Part shown: in pieces, positions 37,720 through 47,620 of the stretch
Numbering within the stretch: the stretch's first letter is position 1
Layout of the letters: each line of letters starts with the position of its first letter
The notes under the pieces: model-generated
Seen by the model: the letters and a program-made list of their open reading frames with translations, nothing else
The model's database searches: none
What the model was told of the DNA's origin: nothing
Made by a program: the position numbers and the translations under genes
Assembly: GCF_011378715.1 (NCBI RefSeq)
Contig: NZ_WTKU01000002.1
Span: 248,001-312,000 of the forward strand
DNA length: 64,000 nt
Source: Psychromonas sp. SA13A
Lineage (GTDB): Bacteria; Pseudomonadota; Gammaproteobacteria; Enterobacterales; Psychromonadaceae
Direction: 5' to 3'

Positions 37720-38145
37720 TATCAAATTCCAGTGTTAATAAATATCACTGTTAATGTCTAACATTCAATTCCTAATTACCTACGTCCAATACCTACTAAC
37801 TAATCACTAATACCTAGTAATTAATGCCATATATTACACTCGTCATAAATTGCAACGAAAGCTGTATATGCATACAGCTAAATGGGCAATTTTTATTTTA
37901 ATAGTAAACTCTCAAACATTTAACACATATTTGAAGCATTAATGTTTATTAATCGAACAAATTATACTAAATCAGTAGGTTAATATGATTATCCGCTTTT
38001 CATTGCATTATCACTTAACTGTTTATTTATACAGTTAATGTTAAATGTATCACTTTCAATATTAATTTTTAATAATCTATTAAAATTTTATTGAACGATC
38101 GTTCTGTATGTGTTTCAATATTATCATCATAAAAAGGAGCATGAC
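37720..38145. other. Intergenic region before the GST pair
   Basis: AT-rich and without a credible gene. It holds a 20-base palindrome at 37860-37879 (AGCTGTAT-ATGC-ATACAGCT), a 7-bp inverted repeat around TAACTGT / ACAGTTA (about 38016-38037) and, at 38092-38105, the palindrome proposed below as a TetR operator. AAAGGAG at 38133-38139 is the ribosome binding site of the first GST. Confidence 0.6.
38092..38105. promoter_or_regulatory. Putative TetR operator before the GST operon
   Basis: TGAACGATCGTTCT, containing the perfect 12-base palindrome GAACGATCGTTC at 38093-38104, 41 bases before the GST start. The same pattern occurs before the decarboxylase-family gene (52511, 52534) and before the tetR gene (53481) about 15 kb away. 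Confidence 0.6.
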
Positions 38146-38823
38146 ATGATCAAGTTTTATTTTCACCACACACCAAACCCAATGAAAGTAGCATTATTTC
38201 TAGAAGAAACTGGCCTTCCATTTGAGTTAGTTGCACTTGATACTTTAAAAGGAGAGCAACACACACCTGAATATCGTCAAATAAATCCAAATGCTAAAGC
38301 ACCGGCCATTGAGGATGACGGTACACGTGTTTTTGATTCAAATGCAATTTTGATGTACTTATCTGAAAAAACTGGAAAATTGGCTGGCCAACCTGGTGAT
38401 CGTGCTGAAATGCTTTCTTGGTTAATGTTTATTGCTTCTGGTCTTGGTCCATATTCTGGTCAATGTGTACATTTCCGTCATGCGGCACCAGAAGGTAATG
38501 ATTATGCAGTTAACCGTTATTTACGTGAAGCGCAACGTCATTATGAAGTGTTAGATACGCATTTAGCTGGGCGTGAATATATTGTTGGCGAAGAGTATAC
38601 TATTGCCGATGTCTCTGCATGGGGCTGGATTGATAAAGCGCCAGTAGTATTGGGCGAAGAAGGGCTAACACCTTACCCTAATATTAAACGTTGGTTTGAT
38701 AGTATTAATAGTCGTCCAGCAGCAGCACGAGCTAGAGAGATGGGTAAAAACATCACATTTAAGAAAGAGTTTGATGAAGAAGCTAAACGGGCATTCTTCC
38801 CATCAAACTATCCTAAGGTTTAA
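38146..38823 (+). CDS. Glutathione S-transferase family protein (YfcG-like)
   Basis: A cytoplasmic protein of about 225 residues. N-terminal thioredoxin-fold domain MIKFYFHHTPNPMKVALFLE, with NPNAKAPAIEDDGTRVFDSN (the cis-Pro and ES/DS glutathione contact), then the helical C-terminal domain (YTIADVSAWGWI is the N-capping box). It resembles the E. coli YfcG/YghU nu-class enzymes, which reduce disulfides and peroxides with glutathione. The start at 38146 is supported by AAAGGAG; an earlier in-frame ATG at 38110 lacks one. It probably forms an operon with the next gene, under the TetR-type palindrome upstream. Confidence 0.92.
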   Translation: MIKFYFHHTPNPMKVALFLEETGLPFELVALDTLKGEQHTPEYRQINPNAKAPAIEDDGTRVFDSNAILMYLSEKTGKLAGQPGDRAEMLSWLMFIASGLGPYSGQCVHFRHAAPEGNDYAVNRYLREAQRHYEVLDTHLAGREYIVGEEYTIADVSAWGWIDKAPVVLGEEGLTPYPNIKRWFDSINSRPAAARAREMGKNITFKKEFDEEAKRAFFPSNYPKV

Positions 38824-38847
38824 TCGTTACATTGCTAAGGAATTAAT

Positions 38848-39714
38848 ATGACTGAACAATATACACCACCAAAAGTTTGGGTTGAAAACACCGAAGGTGG
38901 CAATAAATGGGCGAGCATTAACCGTCCTGTTTCTGGTGCCACTCATGAAAAAGCATTGCCTGTGGGTAACCATTCGCTGCAACTTTATTCATTAGGTACA
39001 CCTAACGGTCAAAAAGTCACTATTCTTCTTGAAGAGTTATTGGCCGCAGGTGTTAAAGAAGCTGAGTATGATGCTTACTTGATCAATATTGGTGAAGGTG
39101 AGCAATTCTCTTCAGGATTTGTGGGTGCAAACCCTAACTCTAAAATTCCAGCGCTGGTGGATAAATCGAGTGAACAGTCTGTTAATGTTTTTGAATCAGC
39201 TTCAATTTTAGTTCATTTAGCAGAGAAATTTGGGCATTTTTTACCAACAAAAGGTGCGGCGAGAACAACGACTTTTAATTGGTTATTTTGGGCTCAAGGT
39301 TCAGCTCCTTTCTTGGGTGGTGGATTTGGTCATTTTTATGCTTACGCAGATGAAAAATTTGAGTATCCAATCAATCGTTTTGCAATGGAAGCTAAGCGTC
39401 AACTGGATGTATTAGATAAGCAACTTGCTAACAATACTTATGTAGCGGGTGAAGAGTTTACGATTGCTGATATCGCAATATGGCCATGGTATGGAAATCT
39501 AGTACTTGGGAACTTATATGATGCTGCAGAGTTTTTACAAGTTGACACTTATACGCACGTTTTACGATGGGCAAAAATGCTTGAAGCGCGAGAAGGTGTA
39601 CAAAGAGGACGTATAATAAACCGTTCTTGGGGTGAGGATTGGGAACAAGTTCCTGAGCGTCATTCAGCTGCAGATATTGATGCAGTATTAGCTAAAAAAC
39701 CAAAAGAGGTTTAA
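38848..39714 (+). CDS. yghU: Glutathione S-transferase YghU-like
   Basis: A 288-residue nu-class glutathione transferase with glutathione-dependent disulfide/peroxide reductase activity in E. coli. The extended N-terminus ASINRPVSGATHEKALPVGN and LQLYSLGTPNGQKVTILLEE are nearly those of E. coli YghU; ANPNSKIPALVD is the glutathione site and FTIADIAIWPWYG the C-terminal box. RBS AAGGAA. It follows the first GST by 24 bases and ends at a good terminator. Confidence 0.95.
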   Translation: MTEQYTPPKVWVENTEGGNKWASINRPVSGATHEKALPVGNHSLQLYSLGTPNGQKVTILLEELLAAGVKEAEYDAYLINIGEGEQFSSGFVGANPNSKIPALVDKSSEQSVNVFESASILVHLAEKFGHFLPTKGAARTTTFNWLFWAQGSAPFLGGGFGHFYAYADEKFEYPINRFAMEAKRQLDVLDKQLANNTYVAGEEFTIADIAIWPWYGNLVLGNLYDAAEFLQVDTYTHVLRWAKMLEAREGVQRGRIINRSWGEDWEQVPERHSAADIDAVLAKKPKEV

Positions 39715-39773
39715 AGCTTAAACGTCGAGTGGGCGTACGTACTATGCAAGTGCTAAATAAGTGCTTATAGAAG

Positions 39774-39809
39774 AAGGCCAAGTAAGATAATCTCCTACTT
39801 GGCCTTTTT
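39774..39809 (+). terminator. Terminator after the GST operon (possibly bidirectional)
   Basis: An 11-bp stem AAGGCCAAGTA / TACTTGGCCTT (39774-39784 with 39796-39806) followed by T5 on the plus strand, placed between converging yghU and afuC. Confidence 0.9.
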
Positions 39810-39825
39810 ATATTTTGTAATCTAA

Positions 39826-40899
39826 CTATTTAGCATCGGCAGGCAATAAAAATAAGCCCGTTGGATTAATCGTTAAAAATGCTCGTTCAGCTAAAGAGGC
39901 ATTAAATTGTGAAGAGTTAAGTTGCAATAATATTTCATGCTCTTGCCAAGTTACACTCACTTCGTACATAGCCCCCATATAAGCAACTTTGTTCACTTGG
40001 CAACGTTGACTTTCATCACCTTGGTTAGTTAATAGGATCGCTTCAGGTCTAACGCCAATTAAATAGTTTCCACTTTTAAAACCTTCAACCATGGTCGGAT
40101 CGGCAGGGGTCTTGTAACCATTAATGTTAATTTGTTCACCATCAAACTCACCTGGGAAGATATTAGCTTCACCCATAAAGTTTGCCATAAACATCGACGC
40201 TGGATTTTTGTAAAGCTCAGTGGGCGAACCTTGCTGCATAATTTTGCCATCTTTCATTACTATCACGGTATCTGACACGGCAAATGCTTCTGTTTGGTCA
40301 TGCGTTACATACAAAGAAGTGATGTTGAAACGTTGCTGTAGTTCACGAATGGTTTCTCGCATGCTACGGCGTAAATTTGCATCTAAATTACTGAGAGGTT
40401 CATCAAACAACAACACTTTTGGTTTTAATACTAGCGCACGGGCTAGTGCCACACGTTGTTGTTGACCACCGGATATTTGATCCACATAACGCTCCCCAAA
40501 GCCTTCTAAATCTACTAATTTTAATGCTTCATCAACACGTTGTTTAGTTTCAGCTTTAGAGATGCCTAGCATCTTTAATCCATAGGCAACGTTTTGGTGT
40601 AATGATAAGTGAGGAAATAGTGCATAGGACTGAAATACCATACAGATATCACGCTGTTGAATCGAAGTATTGGTGACATCCTCACCATCAATAAATATTT
40701 GACCGCTGGTGGGCTTTTCCAATCCAGCCACTAAACGCAATACTGTTGTTTTCCCACAACCAGAAGGACCTAATAATGTAACTAAACTGCCTTTTTTGAT
40801 CTCTAAGTCTAAGTTGCCTATGACTTCTTTATCGTCAAACTTTTTGCAGATATTTTTTAATACTACGAAGTTTTCATTTTCCATTTTACTGTTTTCCAT
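39826..40899 (-). CDS. afuC: ABC importer ATPase, AfuC-type
   Basis: A 357-residue ATPase of the CUT1/ferric-type importer class. Walker [10 protein letters not shown], signature [15 protein letters not shown], Walker [13 protein letters not shown], the His-loop in [12 protein letters not shown], and a C-terminal TOBE-like regulatory domain ([15 protein letters not shown]). Last gene of the minus-strand array; it follows the fused permease by 18 bases. The substrate is proposed as hexose phosphate because of the linked uhpABC genes; on sequence alone it could also be an iron or 2-aminoethylphosphonate importer ATPase. Confidence 0.88.
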   Translation of the reverse strand: MENSKMENENFVVLKNICKKFDDKEVIGNLDLEIKKGSLVTLLGPSGCGKTTVLRLVAGLEKPTSGQIFIDGEDVTNTSIQQRDICMVFQSYALFPHLSLHQNVAYGLKMLGISKAETKQRVDEALKLVDLEGFGERYVDQISGGQQQRVALARALVLKPKVLLFDEPLSNLDANLRRSMRETIRELQQRFNITSLYVTHDQTEAFAVSDTVIVMKDGKIMQQGSPTELYKNPASMFMANFMGEANIFPGEFDGEQININGYKTPADPTMVEGFKSGNYLIGVRPEAILLTNQGDESQRCQVNKVAYMGAMYEVSVTWQEHEILLQLNSSQFNASLAERAFLTINPTGLFLLPADAK

Positions 40900-40917
40900 T
40901 AATCGTTACTCCAGTCA

Positions 40918-43014
40918 TTATTCTTGGTTGGTTGCTTTAGAACGAGATACACGGGTATCACCAACAAGGAAGTCAAAAATCAAAATAATTGCTAACATCA
41001 CCACGATCAGGACTGATCCGTAGGAAATAGCGATACCGTATTCACCATCTTCAACACGATTCAAAATATAAGAAGTGGCAACACGCGTTTCCGGTGTAAC
41101 TAAGAATATAATGGCACTTACTGTGGTCATTGCACGCACAAAGCTATAAATCAGTGTCGATAAAATAGCTGGTTTTAATAACGGAAGTAGAATATGGATA
41201 ATCGTTTTTAAAGAATTAGCGCGTAAACTTAATGAAGCTTCATCCAATGATTTATCCAATTGTCCCAGTCCTGCTATACCAGAGCGTATCCCAACGGGCA
41301 CATTCCTCATCACCATTGATATCACCACAATCGCGGCCGTTCCCGTTAGATAAATTGGCGCATCATTAAAGGCTAGTATGTACGACACACCTGCAACTGT
41401 TCCAGGTACAGCAAAACAAAGCATGGTTGAGAACTCAATGACTTTTTTGCCACGGAATTGTTGTCTAACCACTATGTAAGCAATCAATAAACCGAAGAAA
41501 GCAGTTATTGGTGCGGCAATACCAGCATAAGTCATGGTAGTGATTAAAGAAGGCCAAGCTCCCTCACTCATTCCCATACCAAATAGGTTGATGTAGTTAT
41601 TAAATGTCAGGCTGTAATCAACACCCCAGTTAACCGTAAAGCTGCCATAAAAGATGCTACCGTAAAGAAGCACATTAAAGGCCATCCAAAAATATAGAAG
41701 ACCCGATACACCTAGTTTCAACGATGGTGGTAGTGGTTGAACATCACCACGGTAAGACTTACCTGAAATAGTCACGTATGAACGTTTACCAATCCATAGA
41801 TACTGCACTACAAAAATAGCTAAAGAGAATAACAGTAGCACTGCACCTAAAGTACTTGCCGAAGCATAATCAAGTTGAGCACCCGCAATGTAGAAATAAA
41901 TCTGTGTTGCTAATACATCAAAACTACCACCCAGTACCAATGGATTACTGAAGTCAGCAAGAGATTGTACGAAGATGATTAAAAAGGAATTAGCCAATGC
42001 AGGTTTTAATAATGGCATCACAATTTGAAAGAAGGTTTGGTAACGGTTAGCACGTAATGTATATGACGCTTCTTCTAATGAAGGATGTAAAGATTTCATT
42101 GCACCGTCAATAATCATGAAAGACATAGGTGCAAAAGCGAGTACTTGAGCCATCCAAATACCAGTAAAACCATATAACCAGTTAGTTTGTTCTAAACCGA
42201 ACCAATCGGCCATTAATTCAGTAATATAACCTGAACGACCTAACATTAATGTGACGCCTAAACCCACAACAAAGGGTGGAGTTACAATCGGTAGAATAGA
42301 AAATATGCGCGCAATAAATGCAGAACGTTTTGCAATACGCGTAGTATAAATGGCAAAAATGAGACCAAAAAAAGTGGCTCCGATACCAACTGATGTGCCT
42401 AACATAACCGAGTTTAATATAATTTGTATAATGTGCGATTTGGTGAGTATTTCAAGGAACTGGAACAGTACAAAATTGCCAGCATCATCCTGAAACATCG
42501 GTACAAAAATAGCAATACTTGGATAAATGATAAAAGTAGAGATTAATATAATGATGGAAATGAGTGATGCAATAATAAACACATCACCACCAAGGTATTC
42601 CATTCTTGAAAAGGCGAGTGTCATTACTGCGCCAAGGGCAATGAATAGAACAATCGTGGAGTAACCTAAACCTTGTTCAGTATACCAAGATGAAAGTAGC
42701 GTTATAAACATACAGAAAATAGAAAAAACAATATCGAACCAATGTTGTTTTTTGGCGTATTTGTTTTGTATTTTACGAGGGCGAATTAATAAACCGAGCG
42801 GTAAGATAAACCATAGCCAAGAAATATTAGCTGAGCTCCAGCCCATAGCCATGTTAATTTCTTCAAAAGTGGAATCGAACACCCCATAATCGAGTGAAAA
42901 ACTGGGGAGGAATATAAAGCCGGCAAGTAACACTAAAACCCAATAAAAAATAGGATCTCGATGTTCAGGAGTAGGCCGGTGACGAGTAGATGATTTATCT
43001 GTTATATCATTCAT
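40918..43014 (-). CDS. afuB: Fused ABC importer permease, AfuB-type
   Basis: An inner-membrane protein of about 698 residues with two binding-protein-dependent permease domains in one chain. Two EAA loops that contact the ATPase are visible: EASYTLRANRYQTFFQIVMP and EASLSLRANSLKTIIHILLP. Four to six extra N-terminal hydrophobic segments precede the first domain. ATG at 43014 (MNDITDKSS) was taken as start; a TTG at 43053 has no ribosome-binding support. A 10-bp hairpin lies in the 167-base gap after afuA. The double-domain layout fits AfuB of Actinobacillus-type systems. Confidence 0.88.
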   Translation of the reverse strand: MNDITDKSSTRHRPTPEHRDPIFYWVLVLLAGFIFLPSFSLDYGVFDSTFEEINMAMGWSSANISWLWFILPLGLLIRPRKIQNKYAKKQHWFDIVFSIFCMFITLLSSWYTEQGLGYSTIVLFIALGAVMTLAFSRMEYLGGDVFIIASLISIIILISTFIIYPSIAIFVPMFQDDAGNFVLFQFLEILTKSHIIQIILNSVMLGTSVGIGATFFGLIFAIYTTRIAKRSAFIARIFSILPIVTPPFVVGLGVTLMLGRSGYITELMADWFGLEQTNWLYGFTGIWMAQVLAFAPMSFMIIDGAMKSLHPSLEEASYTLRANRYQTFFQIVMPLLKPALANSFLIIFVQSLADFSNPLVLGGSFDVLATQIYFYIAGAQLDYASASTLGAVLLLFSLAIFVVQYLWIGKRSYVTISGKSYRGDVQPLPPSLKLGVSGLLYFWMAFNVLLYGSIFYGSFTVNWGVDYSLTFNNYINLFGMGMSEGAWPSLITTMTYAGIAAPITAFFGLLIAYIVVRQQFRGKKVIEFSTMLCFAVPGTVAGVSYILAFNDAPIYLTGTAAIVVISMVMRNVPVGIRSGIAGLGQLDKSLDEASLSLRANSLKTIIHILLPLLKPAILSTLIYSFVRAMTTVSAIIFLVTPETRVATSYILNRVEDGEYGIAISYGSVLIVVMLAIILIFDFLVGDTRVSRSKATNQE

Positions 43015-43146
43015 TGTAAAATACCGAGTTAATAAAAAGTTATTTTTAATCAATTTGTTAGATTAAGTATTCCCGAACTGCAGCAAGTGGAAATGTAATT
43101 TGTAATCGTGATTGATAATAGAATTAAAATAAAATATTAAGGGGAA

Positions 43147-43170
43147 ATGAGCAGTACTAATACTGCTCAT
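43147..43170 (-). repeat. Intercistronic hairpin between afuA and afuB
   Basis: Perfect 10-bp arms ATGAGCAGTA / TACTGCTCAT (43147-43156 with 43161-43170) with a CTAA loop, 12 bases after the afuA stop on the minus strand. The following T run is short. It could protect the afuA message or cut read-through, so that binding protein exceeds permease. Confidence 0.7.
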
Positions 43171-43181
43171 CTAAGTGAAGG

Positions 43182-44219
43182 TTATTCACCCATTTTTACT
43201 TGGTTTACCCATTTATCGATTAAACGTTTACGCTCACTAGATGATCCGTACTTATTCATATCGTAATTAATTAAGGTTAGTTTTTTAGGGTCCAGCGCAT
43301 TAGGTGATTGCTCTGCGGTTGTGTTGGTTAAAATTTGGAACGATTGACCTTTGTTCCAAGCTAACTCTTGGCCTTCTTTTGATAATACATAATCAACAAA
43401 AAGTTTTGCATTATCTAAGTTACGAGCACCTTTAATAATACTCACACCACCAATTTCATAACCGGTTCCTTCACAAGGAGAAATAAGCTCCAATGGTGCA
43501 CCTTTAGATTGTTCAAGTGAATAGTCATGTAAGAAGCCTACACCGATTGCGATTTCACCACGTGCAGAGTTACGAGATGGTGTTACACCTGATTTAGTGT
43601 ATTGAGAGATGTTTTTATCTAATGCTTTGAAGTAATCAAACGCTTTATCTTCAGTCCAAAGTTGGATGAAGGTTGCTAATGCAGTGTATGCAGTGCCTGA
43701 ACTTTGTGGGTCAGAAATTTGAATTTCATCTTTGTATTCTGGTTTAGTCAGGTCACTCCAACAACGTGGGATTTCTAACCCTTTCTCTGCAAGGCGTTCA
43801 GTATTCACACCAAAACCAAGAATGCCCATATAAACGGCAGATGAGTAATTACCTTTACGCTTAGCTGGATCTTTGTATTGATCCATAATGAATTCAAGCT
43901 GAGGAGACTTATAAGGTTGCAGTAAATCCATTTCACCCGCTTGAGATTGTGGATCTAGCGTACCGCCATACCAAACATCGGCACGAGGGTTCTTTTTCTC
44001 TGCTTCAATTTTAGCAAACGTGCTACCAGATCCGTTACGTACAAATGAAGTTTTGACATCATATTTTTCAGAGAATGCTTTAGTTTCTGCAGAACACATT
44101 GCATTGGTTGCACTGCAGTAAACAACAAGTCGACCTTCAGCAACGGCTTGTGGTGCAATGGTCATTGTGGAGCCTAGAACACAAGCGGCTAATAAAGTAC
44201 GTTGAGTGCTAATTTTCAT
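43182..44219 (-). CDS. afuA: Periplasmic binding protein, AfuA-type (hexose-phosphate candidate)
   Basis: A 345-residue protein with a signal peptide cut after APQAVA (about residue 27). The mature protein starts EGRLVVYCSATNAMCSAETK and contains NPRADVWYGGTLDPQSQAGE and YEIGGVSIIKGARNLDNAKL, typical of the ferric/AfuA/aminoethylphosphonate binding-protein cluster. In Actinobacillus and Citrobacter, AfuA binds glucose-6-phosphate and related sugar phosphates (established). That substrate is inferred here because the operon begins with uhpABC sensor genes. Confidence 0.85.
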   Translation of the reverse strand: MKISTQRTLLAACVLGSTMTIAPQAVAEGRLVVYCSATNAMCSAETKAFSEKYDVKTSFVRNGSGSTFAKIEAEKKNPRADVWYGGTLDPQSQAGEMDLLQPYKSPQLEFIMDQYKDPAKRKGNYSSAVYMGILGFGVNTERLAEKGLEIPRCWSDLTKPEYKDEIQISDPQSSGTAYTALATFIQLWTEDKAFDYFKALDKNISQYTKSGVTPSRNSARGEIAIGVGFLHDYSLEQSKGAPLELISPCEGTGYEIGGVSIIKGARNLDNAKLFVDYVLSKEGQELAWNKGQSFQILTNTTAEQSPNALDPKKLTLINYDMNKYGSSSERKRLIDKWVNQVKMGE

Positions 44220-44403
44220 ATTCTTTCCCTTCCTTTTTTTGATAAAAAACTAATATTTCACTGTGTGAATAAATAATGCCAAAGCATTTAGTCTCGTTAT
44301 TCCGTTCAACTATTCTGCTAATACAAATATGAATAATGGTGTTAAAACATTCTAAATTTTCTTTTCAAGAAAACACAAGCGTTAGCAAGTAACAACAATA
44401 CGG

Positions 44404-45732
44404 CTACCCATTCGCGTTATCTCGCACATCCTGTGCTTTTACAAAAGGTAAGATTAGTAAACCAATACAAGCTGCAGATAAAGTAATGACACTGAAAAAA
44501 CCTTCCCAATTAAATCGTTCAATAATTAAAGCAAGTGGGTAGCTAGCAAGTGCTGCGCCTAAATACCCAAATAATCCTACAAACCCAGTTGCTGTCCCTG
44601 CTACATTCTTGTGTGAACATTCAGCGGCTGCCATTCCAATCATCATTTGAGGGCCAAATACAAAGAAACCAATGGAAAAAAAGCAACCCGATAGCACCAC
44701 AAAATTATCTACAGGTGTTAACCACAGGGCAGAAACAGAAGCGAAAATACCCAAAGCAAAAATCAAAATCATTGGAGCGCGGTTACCACGGAAAAATCGG
44801 TCTGATCCCCAACCTCCAAATAATGACCCAAGAAAACCGCCTATTTCGAACATGGAAACAGCCGCATTGGCTGAAAAAAGTTCAAATCCATGTCGTTGCA
44901 TTAAATAAAGGTTTCCCCAATCATTAATAGCGGTACGTACGATATACACCAAAAAATAAGAGCTACATAAAATCCATATATACTTATTACCTAATACATA
45001 AACAGTCAGGATTTTTTTAAAACTTAATCCTTTACCTTCTTGTTCGTGTTGCTTTTCAAGTGCATCATTTCGCCACTCGCCGACACTAGGTAGACCTAAA
45101 CTAGTTGGTTTGTCCTGCATTCTGAAACATAAAACAATGCCAACTAATATTGCCGCAACTCCTGGCATAATGAATCCATAACGCCAGCCCCAAGAGACCG
45201 CTATAAAACCAATGACAATAGGGATCAACGCGCCACTTAAATTGTGGCATGTATTCCAAATAGACCACCAAAAACCACGTTCAGAACGAGAATACCAAGT
45301 AGTTAATAGCTTGGCACAAGGTGGCCATCCCCAACCTTGAAAAAAGGCGTTCGCTACCCACAATGTGGCAAACATAAATAACGATGAACTCAAACCAAAG
45401 GCAATATTTATAATGCCCGTTGCTATCAACCCCAATCCCATAAAATAACTAGGTTTTGATTGATCGCTGACCATCCCGGAAAAAAATTTGGATAGGCCGT
45501 AAGTAATATAAAAAAGTGTACCTAAAAAGCCGATATCGGAATGCGCTAACCCAAGGTCGGAAAGTAAAGCTGGCATCGCAAAGTTCAAACTTTTACGCGT
45601 AAAATAAAACATGCCGTAACCAAGATACATAGATAACATTAAGTGCAATCGCCAGTATTGATAAGTGGCATTAATCTGTACTTGATTAGTTATCGTTTTA
45701 GCGGGTTGCTCAGAGGTTAAAAAACCCATCAT
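44404..45732 (-). CDS. uhpC: Hexose-phosphate sensor UhpC (MFS family)
   Basis: A 442-residue, 12-TM organophosphate:phosphate-antiporter family protein. In E. coli UhpC senses external glucose-6-phosphate and activates UhpB. Strong resemblance to E. coli UhpC is visible along the chain: LFYITYGLSKFFSGMVSD, YFMGLGLIATGIINIAFG, NAFFQGWGWPPCAKLLTTWY, and near-identical FFVFGPQMMIGMAAAECSHK. It lies between uhpB and afuA. Two adjacent ATGs (45732 and 45729) can start it. No uhpT copy follows, so a transport role of its own cannot be excluded. Confidence 0.93.
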   Translation of the reverse strand: MMGFLTSEQPAKTITNQVQINATYQYWRLHLMLSMYLGYGMFYFTRKSLNFAMPALLSDLGLAHSDIGFLGTLFYITYGLSKFFSGMVSDQSKPSYFMGLGLIATGIINIAFGLSSSLFMFATLWVANAFFQGWGWPPCAKLLTTWYSRSERGFWWSIWNTCHNLSGALIPIVIGFIAVSWGWRYGFIMPGVAAILVGIVLCFRMQDKPTSLGLPSVGEWRNDALEKQHEQEGKGLSFKKILTVYVLGNKYIWILCSSYFLVYIVRTAINDWGNLYLMQRHGFELFSANAAVSMFEIGGFLGSLFGGWGSDRFFRGNRAPMILIFALGIFASVSALWLTPVDNFVVLSGCFFSIGFFVFGPQMMIGMAAAECSHKNVAGTATGFVGLFGYLGAALASYPLALIIERFNWEGFFSVITLSAACIGLLILPFVKAQDVRDNANG

Positions 45733-45921
45733 GTGTAAATTCTCCTAACTGAAAACGATGGTACTGAATGGTGTTGGTGAAAGAGTGAGACTAATTTCTA
45801 AATGACTAAGAAAAATTCCTAGTTTTACTGTGTAAGGCCCAGAGTTGTGGGTTAGGTAACATAATACTTTCCTACTTAACTACCTATTAGATCATTATTA
45901 ATGGCTTTAGTTGTTGTCATT

Positions 45922-47616
45922 TTAGTCTGCGCTGGAAAAGGCTTTTACGGGTAAATGAATGGTTATTAGGGTGCCGGGGTAAGAGGTCTTCAAGTTTGTT
46001 AACCTTGTTGCCGATTGCTGATGCTGGTCTGCTTGTACTTCTCGGGTTTGTATTCTTATTTTTCCACCCAATGCACTGGTCCGTTCTTTGATCCCCTTAA
46101 GCCCTTGCCCCTTATTTTGCCATTGTTCAGGCAATCCGATCCCATTGTCTCGTAATTCTAAGGTAAACACTTCACCGGGTAATAAACTTAATTGCACTTC
46201 ACTTGCCTGCGCATGTTTACTGACATTGTTTAATAATTCCTGCACAATTCGATATAGCGTAACAGCGGTAATATCATCAAGTTTAGTGGCAGATAAACCA
46301 AAATTTAGTTTAAAATCAATACGTCTATCGGCAAAGCGCATTTCTGCACTTAGTTGTCTAATGGCATCTTCTAAGCCTAATTCATCAAGGGAATGAGGGC
46401 GCAACTGAGTTAATAGTTGCCGAGTAGAGCTGTGAATTCTTAATGCTAATGTGTTAATCGTGGTTGCGATATCTTGACTATTTTTATCCTGGCTTACTTT
46501 GCCTGCAAGCATTGCTTGGATTTGAATCGCTGTAATATTTTGGCCGATTTCATCATGTAATTCACGAGCCACAGACTTGCGAATATTTTCTTCCGCTTGA
46601 ACTAGTTGCTGTGTTAACTGTTGCTTATTAGAAAGCTCCATTGCTAAATCACAGTTCACCCGTTGTAGTTGTTCAGATAATAAATACTGTCTGCTGATGG
46701 CGATCCCTAAACCTAATCCAACTAGCGCTTGGCTAGTCATAAAAATTTGTAATTCTTGATCCGACTCAAAGGTGCCTGTGATTTGTCTCGCGGTAGTTAA
46801 CAGTATGCTGTTAATCACACCCGCTAATACACCACCTTGCCAACCGTATTTGTAGGCCATAAAAATGTTTGGTAATAATATAATTAACAGTACCAAGGGT
46901 TTCATTGTTTCTAATAGCGTTAATTCTGCAACCAGGCCGATACTAAAAAAGCCTATTCCCCAGATGATGGCAGAGGGGCGCAAGCGGATCTCTTGATGGA
47001 TCAGAATAGGACTTAAAGGTAACCACAATTTATGTTGAAGATAGTCATAAAGCAGGTATAAAAACGGGGCTAACAAAATCCCGCCTGTTAATGCGGAAAT
47101 GGTCGCTGAAAATACATAACTAAAGGGCAAGTTTAAGGGTTTCGCAAGTAGTAAAAGGGCTAAGCCACAAACTAAACTGTAAAGGATAGTAACGGCAGAT
47201 AGCGCAAGCAACTTTTGCCAATAGGTCTCTAAATGCTTCCAATAGTGACTAAACGGTATGGCAATAATATAGGGTAAAAAAACAAACATGAATAATAAGT
47301 TTTCGTGTTCACTTTCTCCCAAGAGATAAAGTAAACTAGCAACAATAAACAATTCACTCATCATAAAAAGATGCCACAAACTACGCGGCGCGAGGGTGAA
47401 TGTGATTAATTTTAACCCTGTAGGTAGCAATAAACCCGCTAATAAAATATCTGGCGATAAATAACGGCTAATGTTCCATAAACAAAACCAGCTAATGCTA
47501 TAAATTAAAAAGCTAAATATATAAACAAAAGCGAGCTTAGAGAGGCTGTGTTCACCAATGATGTAATTGTTGAACACATCTTGATTGGTCTCAGTTAGAG
47601 GGGACTTAATCGCCAT
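45922..47616 (-). CDS. uhpB: Histidine kinase UhpB-like
   Basis: A 564-residue sensor kinase. The N-terminal half has about 8-10 membrane segments (MASE1-like, to about residue 310), then a HisKA_3 dimerisation domain with phospho-accepting His in SVARELHDEIGQNITAIQIQ, and a HATPase domain (VQELLNNVSKHA, LRDNGIGLPEQWQNKGQGL). In E. coli UhpB it phosphorylates UhpA when UhpC signals. Slightly longer than E. coli UhpB (500). It begins 4 bases after uhpA; 189 bases separate it from uhpC. Confidence 0.93.
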   Translation of the reverse strand: MAIKSPLTETNQDVFNNYIIGEHSLSKLAFVYIFSFLIYSISWFCLWNISRYLSPDILLAGLLLPTGLKLITFTLAPRSLWHLFMMSELFIVASLLYLLGESEHENLLFMFVFLPYIIAIPFSHYWKHLETYWQKLLALSAVTILYSLVCGLALLLLAKPLNLPFSYVFSATISALTGGILLAPFLYLLYDYLQHKLWLPLSPILIHQEIRLRPSAIIWGIGFFSIGLVAELTLLETMKPLVLLIILLPNIFMAYKYGWQGGVLAGVINSILLTTARQITGTFESDQELQIFMTSQALVGLGLGIAISRQYLLSEQLQRVNCDLAMELSNKQQLTQQLVQAEENIRKSVARELHDEIGQNITAIQIQAMLAGKVSQDKNSQDIATTINTLALRIHSSTRQLLTQLRPHSLDELGLEDAIRQLSAEMRFADRRIDFKLNFGLSATKLDDITAVTLYRIVQELLNNVSKHAQASEVQLSLLPGEVFTLELRDNGIGLPEQWQNKGQGLKGIKERTSALGGKIRIQTREVQADQHQQSATRLTNLKTSYPGTLITIHLPVKAFSSAD

Positions 47617-47620
47617 TTAC

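Noticed and set aside
44275-44288. AATGC-CAAA-GCATT inverted repeat before afuA as a UhpA site
   Set aside because: Only 5-bp arms, and I cannot recall the UhpA consensus well enough to support a match.
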